DNA of 64,000 nt. It comes from Nitzschia sp. pyKryTriq1. Its lineage: Eukaryota; Bacillariophyta; Bacillariophyceae; Bacillariales; Bacillariaceae. The position numbers and the translations under genes were made by a program. The notes under the pieces are model-generated. The model had not been told where the DNA came from, did no database searches, and saw only the letters and a program-made list of their open reading frames with translations. The stretch is taken from NCBI GenBank assembly GCA_956465555.1, contig OY101119.1, positions 1,214,570 through 1,278,569 on the forward strand, given 5' to 3'. Position 1 is the first letter of the stretch. Every line of letters starts with the position of its first letter. Positions 1-10,300 of the stretch are shown here, piece by piece.

Positions 1-1193
1 AATTGAGAGTGCAACAGCCAACTGCTCGACTGAGACGTTGCAAATTCAGCGCCCAAGACTCCCGCGGCGGGTTGAAAGTACAGCCGTTCTTGGGTGACTA
101 CCAGACACCCCGGTTGATTTTGCAAGGGTTCCATCCACTGACACTTGAGGGCTCCTGGAGAAGAGGAAGAAGAAGTCATGGAGATGTTGTTATTGTTGTT
201 GGAACTGGCGGATGAGGTGGTATTTGTCGTCGAATTCAAGAGGGGTCGTTCCCGCACATCTTGAAGATTGGCTTGGAAATCAAAGGGGCGATCATACATG
301 GGCTGCAGCAAATCCTCCAAGGCTTGATGGTTCTTCGAGTGCAACAAGGGAAAGAGTTGCTGACACAGTTCCACCAAGGTCGAGGGCGAGGAATGCAAAA
401 AGGTCAATCGAAACTGGGTAGTGACAGGAACAGATTCATAGGGACCAATGGATCCATTTTCCTTCATGACCCAATGACGAGTGCTTTCGAATTCAACACC
501 CATGGTGAGATCCGAAAAGGACTGACCCGTATGGTCTGCCGTCATTTTCAAAAGTTCCGCCTTGTTGGGGTATTCTTTCGGGGGACCTCGGGGCATTTTC
601 GAAAAGGGAATGCGAACCACGCTCCGACTGAAATCGTTGGGTTCCAAGACCAAGGATTTGCTACACAGATGCACTCGACCCTCCCACTTGTTCATGTGCG
701 CTGTGGGATGGGATTCTTTGGTAATGCTGCTGCTGGCACTGCTACTACTGTTCGCTGCTATCTTGTTGTTGCGGCGCTTGGACGACTTTTTGGGAGTTGC
801 CGTCGCTGGCGATGGCTGCGCTGCCCATGTCGTGCCTTGCGACTGTTTCGATGTACTACGAGGTGTCGAGTTAGAGGAGATGTGGTGGTGGTTGGTCGCC
901 GTGTTTTTCAAGGGGCTGCTGTAGGCAATGACCGCCCAGTCCTGCACGTGTTTTTCACCGTGCTCGAGCAGCAGTGTGGAAAATCGACTTCGGGCGGTGC
1001 GAGAATTGCCACCTCCGCTGCCACTAAGAACAATGGATCGCTTCTGCGGGTACAGCACTTGCGCCGCTTCTTTCATGGACACCACTTTTCCGCCCTTGGG
1101 ACGATTGTTGTTAAAATCTGGATCACCAAAATTACCAGAATTTGCAGTAAAACCTCCATCGCCGCCGCCGCCTCCGAACCAAGACACTGTCAT
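1..1193 (-). CDS. NSMAF: FAN/NSMAF-like BEACH-family protein, amino-terminal part (runs off the left edge)
   Basis: From the ATG at 1193 the minus strand is open for about 397 codons to the window edge, so only the amino end is present. The segments RFSTLLLEHGEKHVQDWAV (about residue 70), VHLCSKSLVLEPNDFSR, then ENGSIGPYESVP and finally CLVVTQERLYFQP have the order and wording of the GRAM/PH-like amino half of FAN (factor associated with neutral sphingomyelinase). The family continues with a PH-BEACH module and WD40 repeats, which would lie outside the window. A Ser/Asn-rich insert at roughly residues 95-165 looks lineage specific. FAN proteins act in receptor-linked sphingomyelinase signalling and membrane traffic; the role here is inferred from family only. 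No intron is needed in the visible part. Confidence 0.72.
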   Translation of the reverse strand, partial: MTVSWFGGGGGDGGFTANSGNFGDPDFNNNRPKGGKVVSMKEAAQVLYPQKRSIVLSGSGGGNSRTARSRFSTLLLEHGEKHVQDWAVIAYSSPLKNTATNHHHISSNSTPRSTSKQSQGTTWAAQPSPATATPKKSSKRRNNKIAANSSSSASSSITKESHPTAHMNKWEGRVHLCSKSLVLEPNDFSRSVVRIPFSKMPRGPPKEYPNKAELLKMTADHTGQSFSDLTMGVEFESTRHWVMKENGSIGPYESVPVTTQFRLTFLHSSPSTLVELCQQLFPLLHSKNHQALEDLLQPMYDRPFDFQANLQDVRERPLLNSTTNTTSSASSNNNNNISMTSSSSSPGALKCQWMEPLQNQPGCLVVTQERLYFQPAAGVLGAEFATSQSSSWLLHSQ

Positions 1194-1604
1194 GATCGAA
1201 TGAATGAGTAGCTAATCCGGTCCGCAACTAGTAGCTAGGCCAAGAAGAATAAAAGATATAGACTGGAAGGAATCGTTAGATTTGGACAAGACTCTATTCA
1301 GATCCACTTAGAGAACGACTGCAATGATCGATCACAAAGTGAACACTTCTTGCTTCTTCTGTTGATGCGCATGAAAATGCTACAGTATGAGAGTTCAATA
1401 ATACGTGTTGTTTTACGAATATCGCGAGAGCATGGAGAAGCCTGCATGCATGCGCGCGGGTCCTCGCGAGTGTTGCTGTTGTTATTGTTGTGTTCTCGTC
1501 AAGGCGATGACGGGCGGACGGACGCACGGCGGATCCGACTGAAAATGCGCGCGCAGACTCTGCAACTGCGAAAAATATAGCTGTCACGAGGAGGTTGTCA
1601 ATCT
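1194..1604. other. Intergenic, 411 bp
   Basis: Divergent promoter side of the FAN-like gene and 3' side of the proline-rich candidate. No RNA gene or repeat recognised. Confidence 0.5.
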
Positions 1605-2312
1605 CTAAAAGAAAGCTGCATTGCCGCATAGGGAGCTGGAGCCGGTGCCGCATAGGGAGCCGGAGCTGCTGGGGGGTACGGATGAGCCGGAGCTGCTGGG
1701 GGGTACGGATGACTCCAGGCGGGGGGAGCATAGGGAATAGGCAGGTGCCGCTGGTGGCGAGGCATATCCAGGGAGGGGATGTATGGGCATCCCACTGCTA
1801 CTGCTGGGATCCACCTTGCTGAAGTTCTGGAAGGTGGTTGCCCGGAGGGGGGTCCCTTGTGGGCGATCACCGTTTGTAAGTTCCAGAGTTAGGATCCAAA
1901 TAGAGTACCCCGCGTGTTTTTTTCATGGTGATACTGGATGATGCTGATCCCATCAGCATGACCCTCGTTTCCATTGGTATCACGGGTCGTGAAGTTGGGA
2001 TCCAGCACATCCACTTCTTCAAGAGCTATATTCTGCCCATATCGGATCGGCAGATAATTGTTCGCTTCGATCAACTCAGAGATGCGTAGCTGGTGATGCA
2101 TCGTGCGATGATCAGAAAATGCCATCAAATTGCGGTGGCAGGAGTCAGCACAATCTGAACCCACCGGTTCCGAGGACCTGCACAAAGAGCTGGTCCATGG
2201 CGGTTGGTCCAGTAAGTAGCACTTTGACGGTCGAGGGATCAAGCTGCGCATTCGTAATACCCATCATAGTATTATCATGTTCCCCATTCCGGATCTGCGG
2301 AGGGTCGGCCAT
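1598..2312 (-). pseudogene. Proline-rich coding remnant or unresolved multi-exon gene
   Basis: A plausible start at 2312 opens a 55-codon frame (MADPPQIRNGEHDNTMMG...). A second frame carries about 120 codons down to 1889. A third, 1870-1598, encodes a Pro/Ala/Tyr-rich tail with a duplicated HPYPPAAPA unit. The three pieces follow each other on one strand but lie in different frames. I found no convincing GT-AG pair that joins them; a junction after the codons for DQLFVQ would need a weak GTCCTC donor. It is either an intron-containing gene I cannot resolve or a frameshifted remnant. Product not recognised. Confidence 0.3.
1640..1716. repeat. Tandem repeat, about 27-bp unit
   Basis: The unit containing gagccggagctgctggggg and tacggat is present twice in a row, with degenerate partial copies (catagggagc...) beside it. 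On the minus strand it encodes the repeated Pro/Ala/Tyr tail. Confidence 0.7.
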
Positions 2313-2591
2313 GGGGGACCAACTTTCAGAAGGTTTCAGAAGGTTTCAAACTAGGTTCGGAGCATGATAGAGTCCAAGCACAGTACTTGTACTTGTAGTA
2401 CAGTGCAGTAGTATTTCTAAATGACTTGGGCCTGGCTGACGTCATCGCTGGAAAATTTTCAGCACCGTTTATGGCCTTTTCCAGTGGAGCCTTTATTATT
2501 GTGGCACCAACTTCCTTCCTCTTTGAGACTTGAGACTTTTGAGACAAAAGGTCATCTATGTTTGCTTCCCGATCGATTACTACAATGTACA

Positions 2592-3752
2592 ATGGCATTG
2601 AACGCAAGACAAGTGTCCCGATGGTGGCGGCAGCCAACACAACGTTTTCTCTCTTCCCGTCGTTCTCCTCCTCCTTCAGCGTTTCGACGAGAATTCGGTA
2701 GAAACCTGCCCAGCAGCAACTATCGTCGATTCGATCAGCGACAACAACAGCAACAGCAGCAACAACACGGAATTCATAATATCCCAAGCTATGTTTGGAT
2801 AGGAGGTTTTGGTATTCCGCTGGTAGGCTTGACGTATTTGTATGTTCATTATCTGGATCGGGTCCCCTTGACAGGGCGACAACGCTGGATTGCCACTTCC
2901 CCCGAGTGGGAACGCCAGGCGGGAGATGAAGAGTACCATCAGTTGCTACGTCAATTTCGTGGCCAGATTCTACCACCCAATCATCGGGCTTCGATTACTG
3001 TTGAACGAGTGGGTAGACGCATTTACAATGCTGCTCAAGTATTTTGTCAGGAACACGGCGTTCACAATCAAGATGCTAGCAGCAGCAAGAGTACGATTTC
3101 TTCGCCACCTACTTTTAGCGTTGTGAAGTCGGAAATGGCAAATGCATTCGTCTTGCCCAACAATCATATCTTTGTCATGACAGGCTTGTTCAAATACGCT
3201 CGAACTGAAGACGAACTGGCAAGCGTCTTGGGACATGAAATGGCCCACAATTTGGCTCGTCACATGGGAGAAAAGGTTTCCGGAAACTTGGTGGTACAAG
3301 TGTTGGCGCGCTTGAGCTTGTTGGTGGATCCGTCGGGGACGTTGATGCTGATATTCTTGCCCGCGGCAAATCTCCTGCGGGAGCTACCTCATTCGCGAAC
3401 CCAAGAATTGGAAGCGGATCATATTGGAATGCATTTGGCAGCCCAAGCTTGCTACGACCCCGCAGCGGCGAAACGGGTCTTTCAACGGATGAAAGAAGAC
3501 ACTCTCAATCAACAAGGCACTCCACCAGAATTTCTCTCGACGCATCCCAGTCATGACTCTCGTTTGGTTCTCATGGACGATTGGCTACCGGAAGCGCGTA
3601 AGATACTGGACCGAGATGGTGGAGAAACTTGTCGACGTATCCAACAAGATATCGACCGGGCGCGACAAATTGCAGCCATGCGAGCCGCGGAACGAGAATG
3701 GGCCCAGCAGCAACGAATGATGGGGCGGGGACCACATGATCCATTTCAGTAG
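2592..3752 (+). CDS. OMA1: OMA1-like mitochondrial M48 zinc metalloprotease
   Basis: The product has 386 residues from the ATG at 2592, chosen because it opens a basic Ser/Arg-rich leader of mitochondrial type. An upstream in-frame ATG at 2421 would add 57 unlikely residues. After a poly-Gln run (about residues 50-60) comes one membrane segment (VWIGGFGIPLVGLTYLYVHY). The peptidase domain has the zinc motif HEMAH at 215-219, inside LGHEMAHNLARHMG, and the third-ligand motif ELEADHIGM from residue 272. These are hallmarks of M48C peptidases. OMA1 acts in the mitochondrial inner membrane and cleaves substrates such as OPA1 under stress; the substrate in this organism is unknown. No intron. The length fits the family. 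Confidence 0.88.
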   Translation: MALNARQVSRWWRQPTQRFLSSRRSPPPSAFRREFGRNLPSSNYRRFDQRQQQQQQQQHGIHNIPSYVWIGGFGIPLVGLTYLYVHYLDRVPLTGRQRWIATSPEWERQAGDEEYHQLLRQFRGQILPPNHRASITVERVGRRIYNAAQVFCQEHGVHNQDASSSKSTISSPPTFSVVKSEMANAFVLPNNHIFVMTGLFKYARTEDELASVLGHEMAHNLARHMGEKVSGNLVVQVLARLSLLVDPSGTLMLIFLPAANLLRELPHSRTQELEADHIGMHLAAQACYDPAAAKRVFQRMKEDTLNQQGTPPEFLSTHPSHDSRLVLMDDWLPEARKILDRDGGETCRRIQQDIDRARQIAAMRAAEREWAQQQRMMGRGPHDPFQ

Positions 3753-3851
3753 ACTATTAGACATCATCCCGAGGAGGAGAAATGAATGGCATTTTAGAAA
3801 AAACACTTGAAAGTGCAAATATCAGATATTCATACGTATGATACTCCGTTT

Positions 3852-3968
3852 TCTATCTACTGTATTTTATGGCATGGTATTCTTTAGTCGTCCTTATCCG
3901 CGTACACCCCAACTATCTACTATATTTTATGGCATGGTATTCTTTAGTCGTCCTTATCCGCGTACACC
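3852..3968. repeat. 60-bp tandem duplication across a stop codon
   Basis: Two copies of a unit containing tattttatggcatggtattc and ctttagtcgtccttatccg lie with a 60-bp period (3852 and 3912) and differ at one readable base. On the minus strand each copy carries the codons for VYADKDD and the TAA stop of the gene that ends at 3944. The second set lies in that gene's 3' untranslated region. Confidence 0.9.
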
Positions 3969-4495
3969 TTGTCCCACATTCCTGGATTATCCATGGTTTT
4001 TCCTTTCATTCTCGTCACGGGTCGCATTTGACCATTTTCATCCGGCATCCACTGGAAGTATCCGCTGGAAGATGGTCCTTGATAATCCTCTGAAAGAAAA
4101 AAGGAACGAATGATTTAAGTCAGCGAGTCTACTACCCTTCAACGGCACAAAGTACTTTATTATTATTTTCGCAACTCACCAGTCGGATCCGAAACGGTAC
4201 GGTCTCTTTTACGGTCCTGGTCTTGTTCTCCATAAAAGTTGCTGCGCCTCTTTCCATAGAATTTGGAACCATTTCCGAGACGACGGCTCGTCGCATCATC
4301 CACAAATGCATCCAATTCTTCAAAGAATTCTCCAGCCTTGTCAAAAATTCCATTTCGTTGAGTCGTAGAAGTGGAAACAGTACAAGTAGTGGAACGAAGA
4401 AACGGCGTCGGGACAAACCCCTGCGTGACAACCACAAGGGTAGTTGCCACCAACAAGACCATTAAAAGAATATTGGACGATTGCATCATCATCAC
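3944..4495 (-). CDS. Plastid-targeted small protein, unknown function (2 exons)
   Basis: Exon 1 is 4180-4495 and exon 2 is 3944-4089. They are split by a 90-bp intron (4090-4179) with a GTGAGT donor and a TTTCTTTCAG acceptor. Splicing gives 153 residues. The leader has a hydrophobic core (ILLMVLLVATTLVVV) followed by TQG-FVPTPFL; a Phe just after the predicted signal cleavage site is the hallmark of the bipartite plastid presequence of diatoms. The mature part is short and polar (TEDYQGPSSSGYFQWMPDEN near the end). I do not recognise a family. The stop codon lies inside a 60-bp tandem duplication. Confidence 0.72.
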
Positions 4496-4785
4496 GGTTG
4501 CTTGTTTGTCGGTGTTTTTAAAATGTCGGTGATTCCTTTCTTCGTTTTACAACCGAAAAGCCTCCAACCTTTTCTTCTATTGTGCTGTATGGTAGACGAT
4601 TCGTTGATCGTTGTATTCTGAAGCGCACAAGTATTCTGTTTTACGCATGTACTTGGCTGGCAGCGTATCCAACCCCAATCAATCTACTACGTATCGGTAG
4701 TGGCAATCGATGTGGTGCCTCTTCTGCGAATAAAGTTGCTTCGTTTTGTTGTGTTCCTTTTTTGCTGTGTCAGCAGAGGAATTTG

Positions 4786-4791
4786 TGAGCT
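4786..4791. repeat. Target-site duplication, left copy (TGAGCT)
   Basis: TGAGCT directly precedes the left LTR and recurs directly after the right LTR at 6996-7001. Copia elements usually give 5 bp; the sixth matching base may be chance. Confidence 0.85.
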
Positions 4792-5141
4792 TGTTAAAAT
4801 CCGTGAGTTCTAGGCAGTGGCTAGCGGCTCAGGGATTCGGGCTAAAGGACTAATTTGACTGTGGGATAACGAAGTGCGCTATCTTAAATTAATGAGCTCT
4901 TGCTCTAACTGATGAAATGAACTTTGGTTCATTTCTATTTTCTTGAATCGTTGACTTGTATTTCGATAGAAGTCTGTGGACTTCTCATAGCTTCTTGGAG
5001 GATCATAGACTGTCTCCGATAGTCTTAGAAAGAATCTCTGGGTCGTGATCGAGACGTGCGTCGTGCGTGATCGTGCGTAATTGTGAACGCTGGTCGCGTC
5101 CGTCCGTCGTTCCGTGGACGTTCGATGTAGTTATTCGAACA
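4792..5141 (-). repeat. LTR, left copy (3' LTR of the element)
   Basis: 350 bp with TG...CA ends in the sense direction. It matches 6646-6995 with no difference found by eye. Confidence 0.93.
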
Positions 5142-5155
5142 CTCCCTCTCGCGAG
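5142..5155 (-). other. Polypurine tract
   Basis: On the minus strand CTCGCGAGAGGGAG directly precedes the 3' LTR, as expected for the plus-strand primer site of an LTR element. Confidence 0.75.
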
Positions 5156-5170
5156 TAGGCAGTGAGTTGA

Positions 5171-6346
5171 TTACCATCCGTTCATGCTCTTTCGGTGACG
5201 CTTGAAATCCGGCTCGTTCAGCGGTTTGGTCAGTATGTCTGCCGGTTGGTCGTAGGTACCAATAGGATGGATTGAGATCCAACCCTTCGTGACGTAGCTT
5301 CTAAAGTGGAAGAGTTTGTTGTTGAGGAATTTGGTTCGGGGGCGGAACTTGTGGTATCGTGCGATCTCGATAGCCCCGGAATTATCCTCAAACACCTTGC
5401 AGTGCACTTCGGTACACGAAGTGTTTATTTCGAAACCTCGCTTCTTCATTTCCCGTAATAAGCTAATAATTGGAATGGCTTCTCGGAGCGCATATGATAG
5501 TCCCGTAATTTCGCTTTCGGTCGATGAGAGTGCGATCTCTTGTTGTAGTTGTGACTTGTACGCGATTGGCATTCCTGCGTAGCATATGTAGTACCCGTGA
5601 CGTGACCGCGCGGTTGAACGGTCTATGCCTGCAAGTTCAGGATCCCAGTTTCCCGCAAAGTCCGCGTCGACGTAGACTTCCAGTGATTTCGTTGCGTCGG
5701 GTCTGAGAATTGTGCCCTCACCTTTCGTTGCCTTTAAGTAGCGTCCAATCCACTTAACAGCCTTTGCGTGCTCCATTTTTGGCTCTTGCGCAAAGCGTGC
5801 GCATTGATGTGTCGCGTAGGCTATCTCACTTCGCGAGCCTGCGACGAGATAATGTAACTTTCCGATGACCGATCGGTAGTTGAAATGGTTGTCGAAAGGT
5901 CTCGAATCGGGATGTCGGGATAGCAGCTTGCTCGATGCCATCGGAGTTTCCTTCGTTGCGACATTGTCGTCGTTGAGTCTGAGGTCGTCCAGTACTTGTT
6001 GAATTAAACGTGGCTGCGATAATTTGATGGTTCCGTCGTCGCGGCGATCGATGTTCACACCGAGAAAATCCGATAGCGTTCCTTCAATAGTAATATCGAG
6101 TACTCTCTTCATTTCTTCAACGGTCTCCATAATCTCATTTTTGTTCGGTCCGGCAAGAATGCTGTCGTCGGTGTACAAGACGTACATCATTTCGCCCTTG
6201 TAGAAAATGCAGTCGTCAAATTTGGATTGTGTGAATCCGAGATCGGTGAGCTTCTCTTTCAAATAGAGGTACCATGTTCGTCCGGCGTCTTTTCCACCGT
6301 AGAGGTTCTTGTGCACTTGGAGAACGTACTCCTCTGGGTTCTCCAC
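5171..6346 (-). pseudogene. Copia pol fragment: RT carboxyl end plus RNase H
   Basis: The open frame is about 391 codons with no proper ATG (GTG at 6346). It starts within RT at NPEEYVLQVHKNLYGGKDAG, has the catalytic box as YTDD (VLYTDDSILAG; YVDD is commoner in Copia) and ends in RNase H with VYVDADFAGNWD, SSTESEI and ADILTKPL. The frame is uninterrupted, but the protein lacks the first half of RT, the integrase and the protease. It is in a different frame from the gag start, so it is not simply fused to it. Confidence 0.85.
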
Positions 6347-6605
6347 TCCGTCGAGGGAAGATGGACATGACGGAGGTGTCCCATCCCATGAGTTTGGATC
6401 GCTTCTTGGTTAGCTCGAGGAAGTCGCGGAGTCCTTCGGGGACACAGTCGAAGAGCTCTTCCGAGAGTTTCTTGGATCCGCTTTGCCAGATCGCAGCACC
6501 TTGCTTGGTGTTGTAGTCGATGACGTCATCTGTCGCCTTGGCTGGCGTCAGAGCGAAGTGAGTTGCTGCAGCGGCAGCAGGAGGGTTGTTGTTGGCATCG
6601 GCCAT
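6216..6605 (-). pseudogene. gag amino-terminal fragment of the Copia element
   Basis: The ATG lies just downstream of the 5' LTR and PBS and opens MADANNNPPAAAAATHF..., then SEELFDCVPEGLRDFLELT. Sense to about 6350 looks like gag. The last codons (to 6216) overlap the pol frame in another frame and are probably junk created at the deletion junction near 6345-6370. Confidence 0.65.
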
Positions 6606-6630
6606 GGTTGACGTTTGTTTGTTTTACTTT

Positions 6631-6645
6631 AGCGCAGAGGAAGCG
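6631..6645 (-). other. Probable primer-binding site
   Basis: The 15 bases next to the 5' LTR read agcgcagaggaagcg on the plus strand. This resembles the D-arm region of eukaryotic methionine tRNAs (initiator-type ggcgcagcggaagcg, two differences). The primer may therefore be a tRNA-Met fragment rather than the tRNA 3' end; this is inferred from the general tRNA consensus. Confidence 0.45.
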
Positions 6646-6995
6646 TGTTAAAATCCGTGAGTTCTAGGCAGTGGCTAGCGGCTCAGGGATTCGGGCTAAA
6701 GGACTAATTTGACTGTGGGATAACGAAGTGCGCTATCTTAAATTAATGAGCTCTTGCTCTAACTGATGAAATGAACTTTGGTTCATTTCTATTTTCTTGA
6801 ATCGTTGACTTGTATTTCGATAGAAGTCTGTGGACTTCTCATAGCTTCTTGGAGGATCATAGACTGTCTCCGATAGTCTTAGAAAGAATCTCTGGGTCGT
6901 GATCGAGACGTGCGTCGTGCGTGATCGTGCGTAATTGTGAACGCTGGTCGCGTCCGTCCGTCGTTCCGTGGACGTTCGATGTAGTTATTCGAACA
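6646..6995 (-). repeat. LTR, right copy (5' LTR of the element)
   Basis: 350 bp, the same as the left copy by eye. Followed by the TGAGCT target duplication. Confidence 0.93.
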
Positions 6996-7001
6996 TGAGC
7001 T
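6996..7001. repeat. Target-site duplication, right copy (TGAGCT)
   Basis: Matches 4786-4791. The host sequence without the element would read ...TTGTGAGCTAAATTTTCC.... Confidence 0.85.
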
Positions 7002-7327
7002 AAATTTTCCGACGAACGTGCGTCGCACGTCATTTTTCCTACCACGGCAGATGCATGATACTGTAGAGGTCGTCCTAATCCAATCGCACCGGTCACACGA
7101 AAAGATAAACCGAACGAACGTTCGGTCAGCGTGGAAATGGACCGATCTCACATTCATTCATTTTGAAACTGGAAGCGTCTGTACTTCGGCCGGCTCACCG
7201 ACCCTTCACAACAGAATAGAAGATAGGAGTAGGATCTGTACTCTCTGTAGATTACATGACAGCAGAAAGAGCCAATCCATGGAAAGCATAACGCGAACGA
7301 AAGTGCATTCAAATAAATTTACAAATA
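7002..7327. other. Intergenic, upstream of the codanin-like gene
   Basis: About 330 bp between the retroelement and the next start codon. It must hold that gene's core promoter unless the LTR has taken over part of the role. No clear TATA seen. Confidence 0.4.
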
Positions 7328-10300
7328 ATGGCTCCAACAACCACTACGACGACGATAACGACGACGACGACGACGACTCCTTTTCAAGAAGAAGAAGAAG
7401 AAGAAGAAAGTGCTCCTTCCTTTGGTCAGCGAATCAAATGTCCGTGTGAGAATTTTACAGCACTTTCCAAGATTGTCGAAATCCTGGATGATGACGATGG
7501 TGATGGCGATGATGATTCTTCGAAGAAGGACGAAGGCGTTACCAGTACAAGTACAAGTACAAGTACAAGCACATGTAGCAATATGCGGTCGCTCCTGGAT
7601 TGGTTGGACGGTCGAGTCGATGCTATTGCCCTAGAGGAAAACAAGCTCTTGTCGTGTGGCAAACGATCTCGGTGTCGATTTCGCTATGGCACGTCCTTTG
7701 CTATTTTGAATGCCATTCGAGATGCGTGTCGACCGCATTTGGAGAATGTTGGGTGGAATATGAGCGATGCTTCTTCTACTTCAAATAAGAACGCAACAAC
7801 CAGAACAGAAGTAGTAGTCGAAGAGGGCTTTTCAAAAAAGTCATCGAAAGGAGCATCACATCATGCAGTCCCCATGACTTACGAAGAGGCCTTTCCTTCA
7901 TTGGCGAATGCGAACAATACCGAGGTCAAACCTCATCCGGCCGCTTCCAATATACTAGTACCTCGGAAAAAGCAGGCATCGTTAATACAAGTTGGTACTC
8001 AAGATCAACCGAATACTCTGATTCCAAAGAAGAAGAATAAACGAAGAATACGTCCAGCACAAGTGACAGAACCAGTCGATAGAGGAGCCACAAACTCTGT
8101 TTGGAACACACAAATGTCCACAACAAATATTCAATCTACAACTAGTACCAAACCTTGGGGCAACTTGGCAGCAGGGAGTATCGCCATTCTTTCATCACAG
8201 GAACCGCTGCCAGTCGTGGCCAAGGCAAAGGCGGCGACTATCCCAATGCTCGTCACACCGGTCAAAGCAAAAGCAACCCTCCCTGCGCCCATGCCGGTGA
8301 TGACGACTCCTCAAAACCCGGCGAACATTGCTGCGTTTAGTACACCGACTACCAAGGGCCCGATCCACGACAATGTAGCCACCGCCACACCCGTGAAAAA
8401 AGCCCCTCCCCATCACTTGAAAAATTTGGTGACAATTTACTTTTCTCTCTTTCGGAACATGTTGATACCATCGACACCATTGGAGCTTCATCTGCTGATT
8501 CGATTGTTAGTATTGGAAGGGGACGACGCAACAACGGCGGCTTGCACTACTAATGGATCCGTGGGTTCATTTTTTCAGCCTGTACTTACGGATCACGAGA
8601 GTTGTCAACGCTTTGCAGTCCTTGCTTTGACGAGACTCAAATCTACTTTGCGAAATCTCCCTATACCTCTGCTTCAATCCCTCCTGCAATGTGAACCTTT
8701 CCACCGACATTGCGCTGATCTCACTCGTGAATTGAATGTTGTTTTGGAAGACTACAACCGAAAGGGGCTTCTGGTCGAATACTCTACCGAGACGGTGACC
8801 GGTACTCATGCGATTTTGAGTCTGCCATTTGACAAGGATCGAGATTCTAGGCATAACTACAAGACCCAGGTAGAAGTTGCCGTCTACAAGAATCGGGAGG
8901 AGAGTCGAGACGCCTTTCTGGGGGAATTGCGAATCTTCATGAGCGTCAAGGGTAGAGTACTCCGGCCTGAGGACATGGAGCGAGCGCAGGAACGAGTCCG
9001 ACAAGAATCCAGGGGAATCATGAACGGGTTGCTAAGTGTCAATATGATGTGGTTTGCACAGTTTTTTTGCGAGCTGCTTTTGCAAGTCGGACTAGCCCCA
9101 GTCCAAGAAACAGACCAAGAGCTCTTGAACATTGCTGATCGCGACAAACTGCAGGTAAGTTTGAAGAAGTGGAGGTTGTCTCTGTGTATGCAAAGTCGAC
9201 ATTACTTTTCCTAACACTTTTACAATATGATGGCTCGTAGAAACTTCACAAACGATTTTCGAGTCGGAGCACTCATACCAGCAAGAGCAGCAAAAAGATA
9301 TCCATGTCTCAACGGTCAAGTACGAATTCTACCACGACACCGGTGGACGAGGCTCGGCTACTGTTTCCGGGATATCAAGAGTTTTTCTTCCTCTTTCTGC
9401 ATCAGCTACCATTCAACTTTGGTTTTCATCTGCGGGCAAGAATGGCCAAGACGATTGTGGAATTGTTTTCGAAACTTTGTCAGGATGGCTTGGAGGTCCA
9501 GGTTATGAAACTTCAACTAGTCGCGCGGTTTCTGGGATACTTGATTTTCTCCCCCAATTGGCACGAGGCTGGGATCGATTCGAGTAAAATTCAAGCTATT
9601 GAACTAGCTGATGGGCTTCAACAACTAGAAAGTCTTGGTCTATCACTCTTGTCTCAGATGGAACAAGCTTGGGGCAAGGGGCAATTGATTATCACCGTGC
9701 CTTGGGTCACAGAGCTTCTGAGAATGGCCAAGTGGGATTCACTCACTCAGACATCGAGGCAGTTCCGGCAGCTGCTCGCATACTTAAGAGGGGTTCAAAA
9801 AGCGATTGTTTGCGAAGAGACGGATTCGGAAGAGCGCTTTGGACCGAGTATAGAGCTTGTATTCTTTTACCTCGAGCGTTTCTTCGACGAGACTAGTGGC
9901 TTGCCCAAACTAACGTCGCTCCCCCGATCAACTGTGGGCCATTCGAGCGAAGATCTGTGTGACTGCCTGGACAAAACGAGTGCTGGCTTCTCCACAGTCC
10001 TTATCTTCGCATCAAGTCCACATATGGAGGATCTCTTTTCCCTTGTGGAACAAATCGTAAGAGGGGTTATCAACAGGTCTCCCTCCAAGGCGAGAAAGTT
10101 GAGGCCCTCTGTTGTCAGTCTCAGCGTTGGCATGGAACCGAGTAAACTTTTCGGTGAAAGTGAGAAGGGTTTACTTCCTACCCCCGTGAAAGATGGTGCT
10201 AGGGGTAAAAATGAGAGTATGGAGCCTGAGCAGAGTGAGCAGCGCAGCATCGAAACCAAGCTGGTCGAGGCATTCTTCCATCAACATCGAGATATCAAGG

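Larger units (their letters stand above)
4792..6995 (-). mobile_element. Copia-type LTR retrotransposon, internally deleted (2204 bp)
   Basis: Two direct 350-bp LTRs that read as identical (TGTTAAAATCC...TTCGAACA on the plus strand) flank a 1504-bp interior. The element reads on the minus strand: 5' LTR 6646-6995, PBS, a gag start at about 6602, a pol fragment, then PPT and 3' LTR 4792-5141. The interior keeps only a gag amino end and the reverse transcriptase carboxyl end plus RNase H. Protease, integrase and most of RT are missing, so the copy cannot move on its own. Matching LTRs and an intact target duplication indicate a recent insertion, probably with help from a full-length relative. 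It sits about 330 bp upstream of the codanin-like gene. Confidence 0.93.

Noticed and set aside
261-1211. 316-codon plus-strand ORF
   Set aside because: Antisense to the FAN-like gene; the translation has no domain, while the minus strand gives clear FAN wording.
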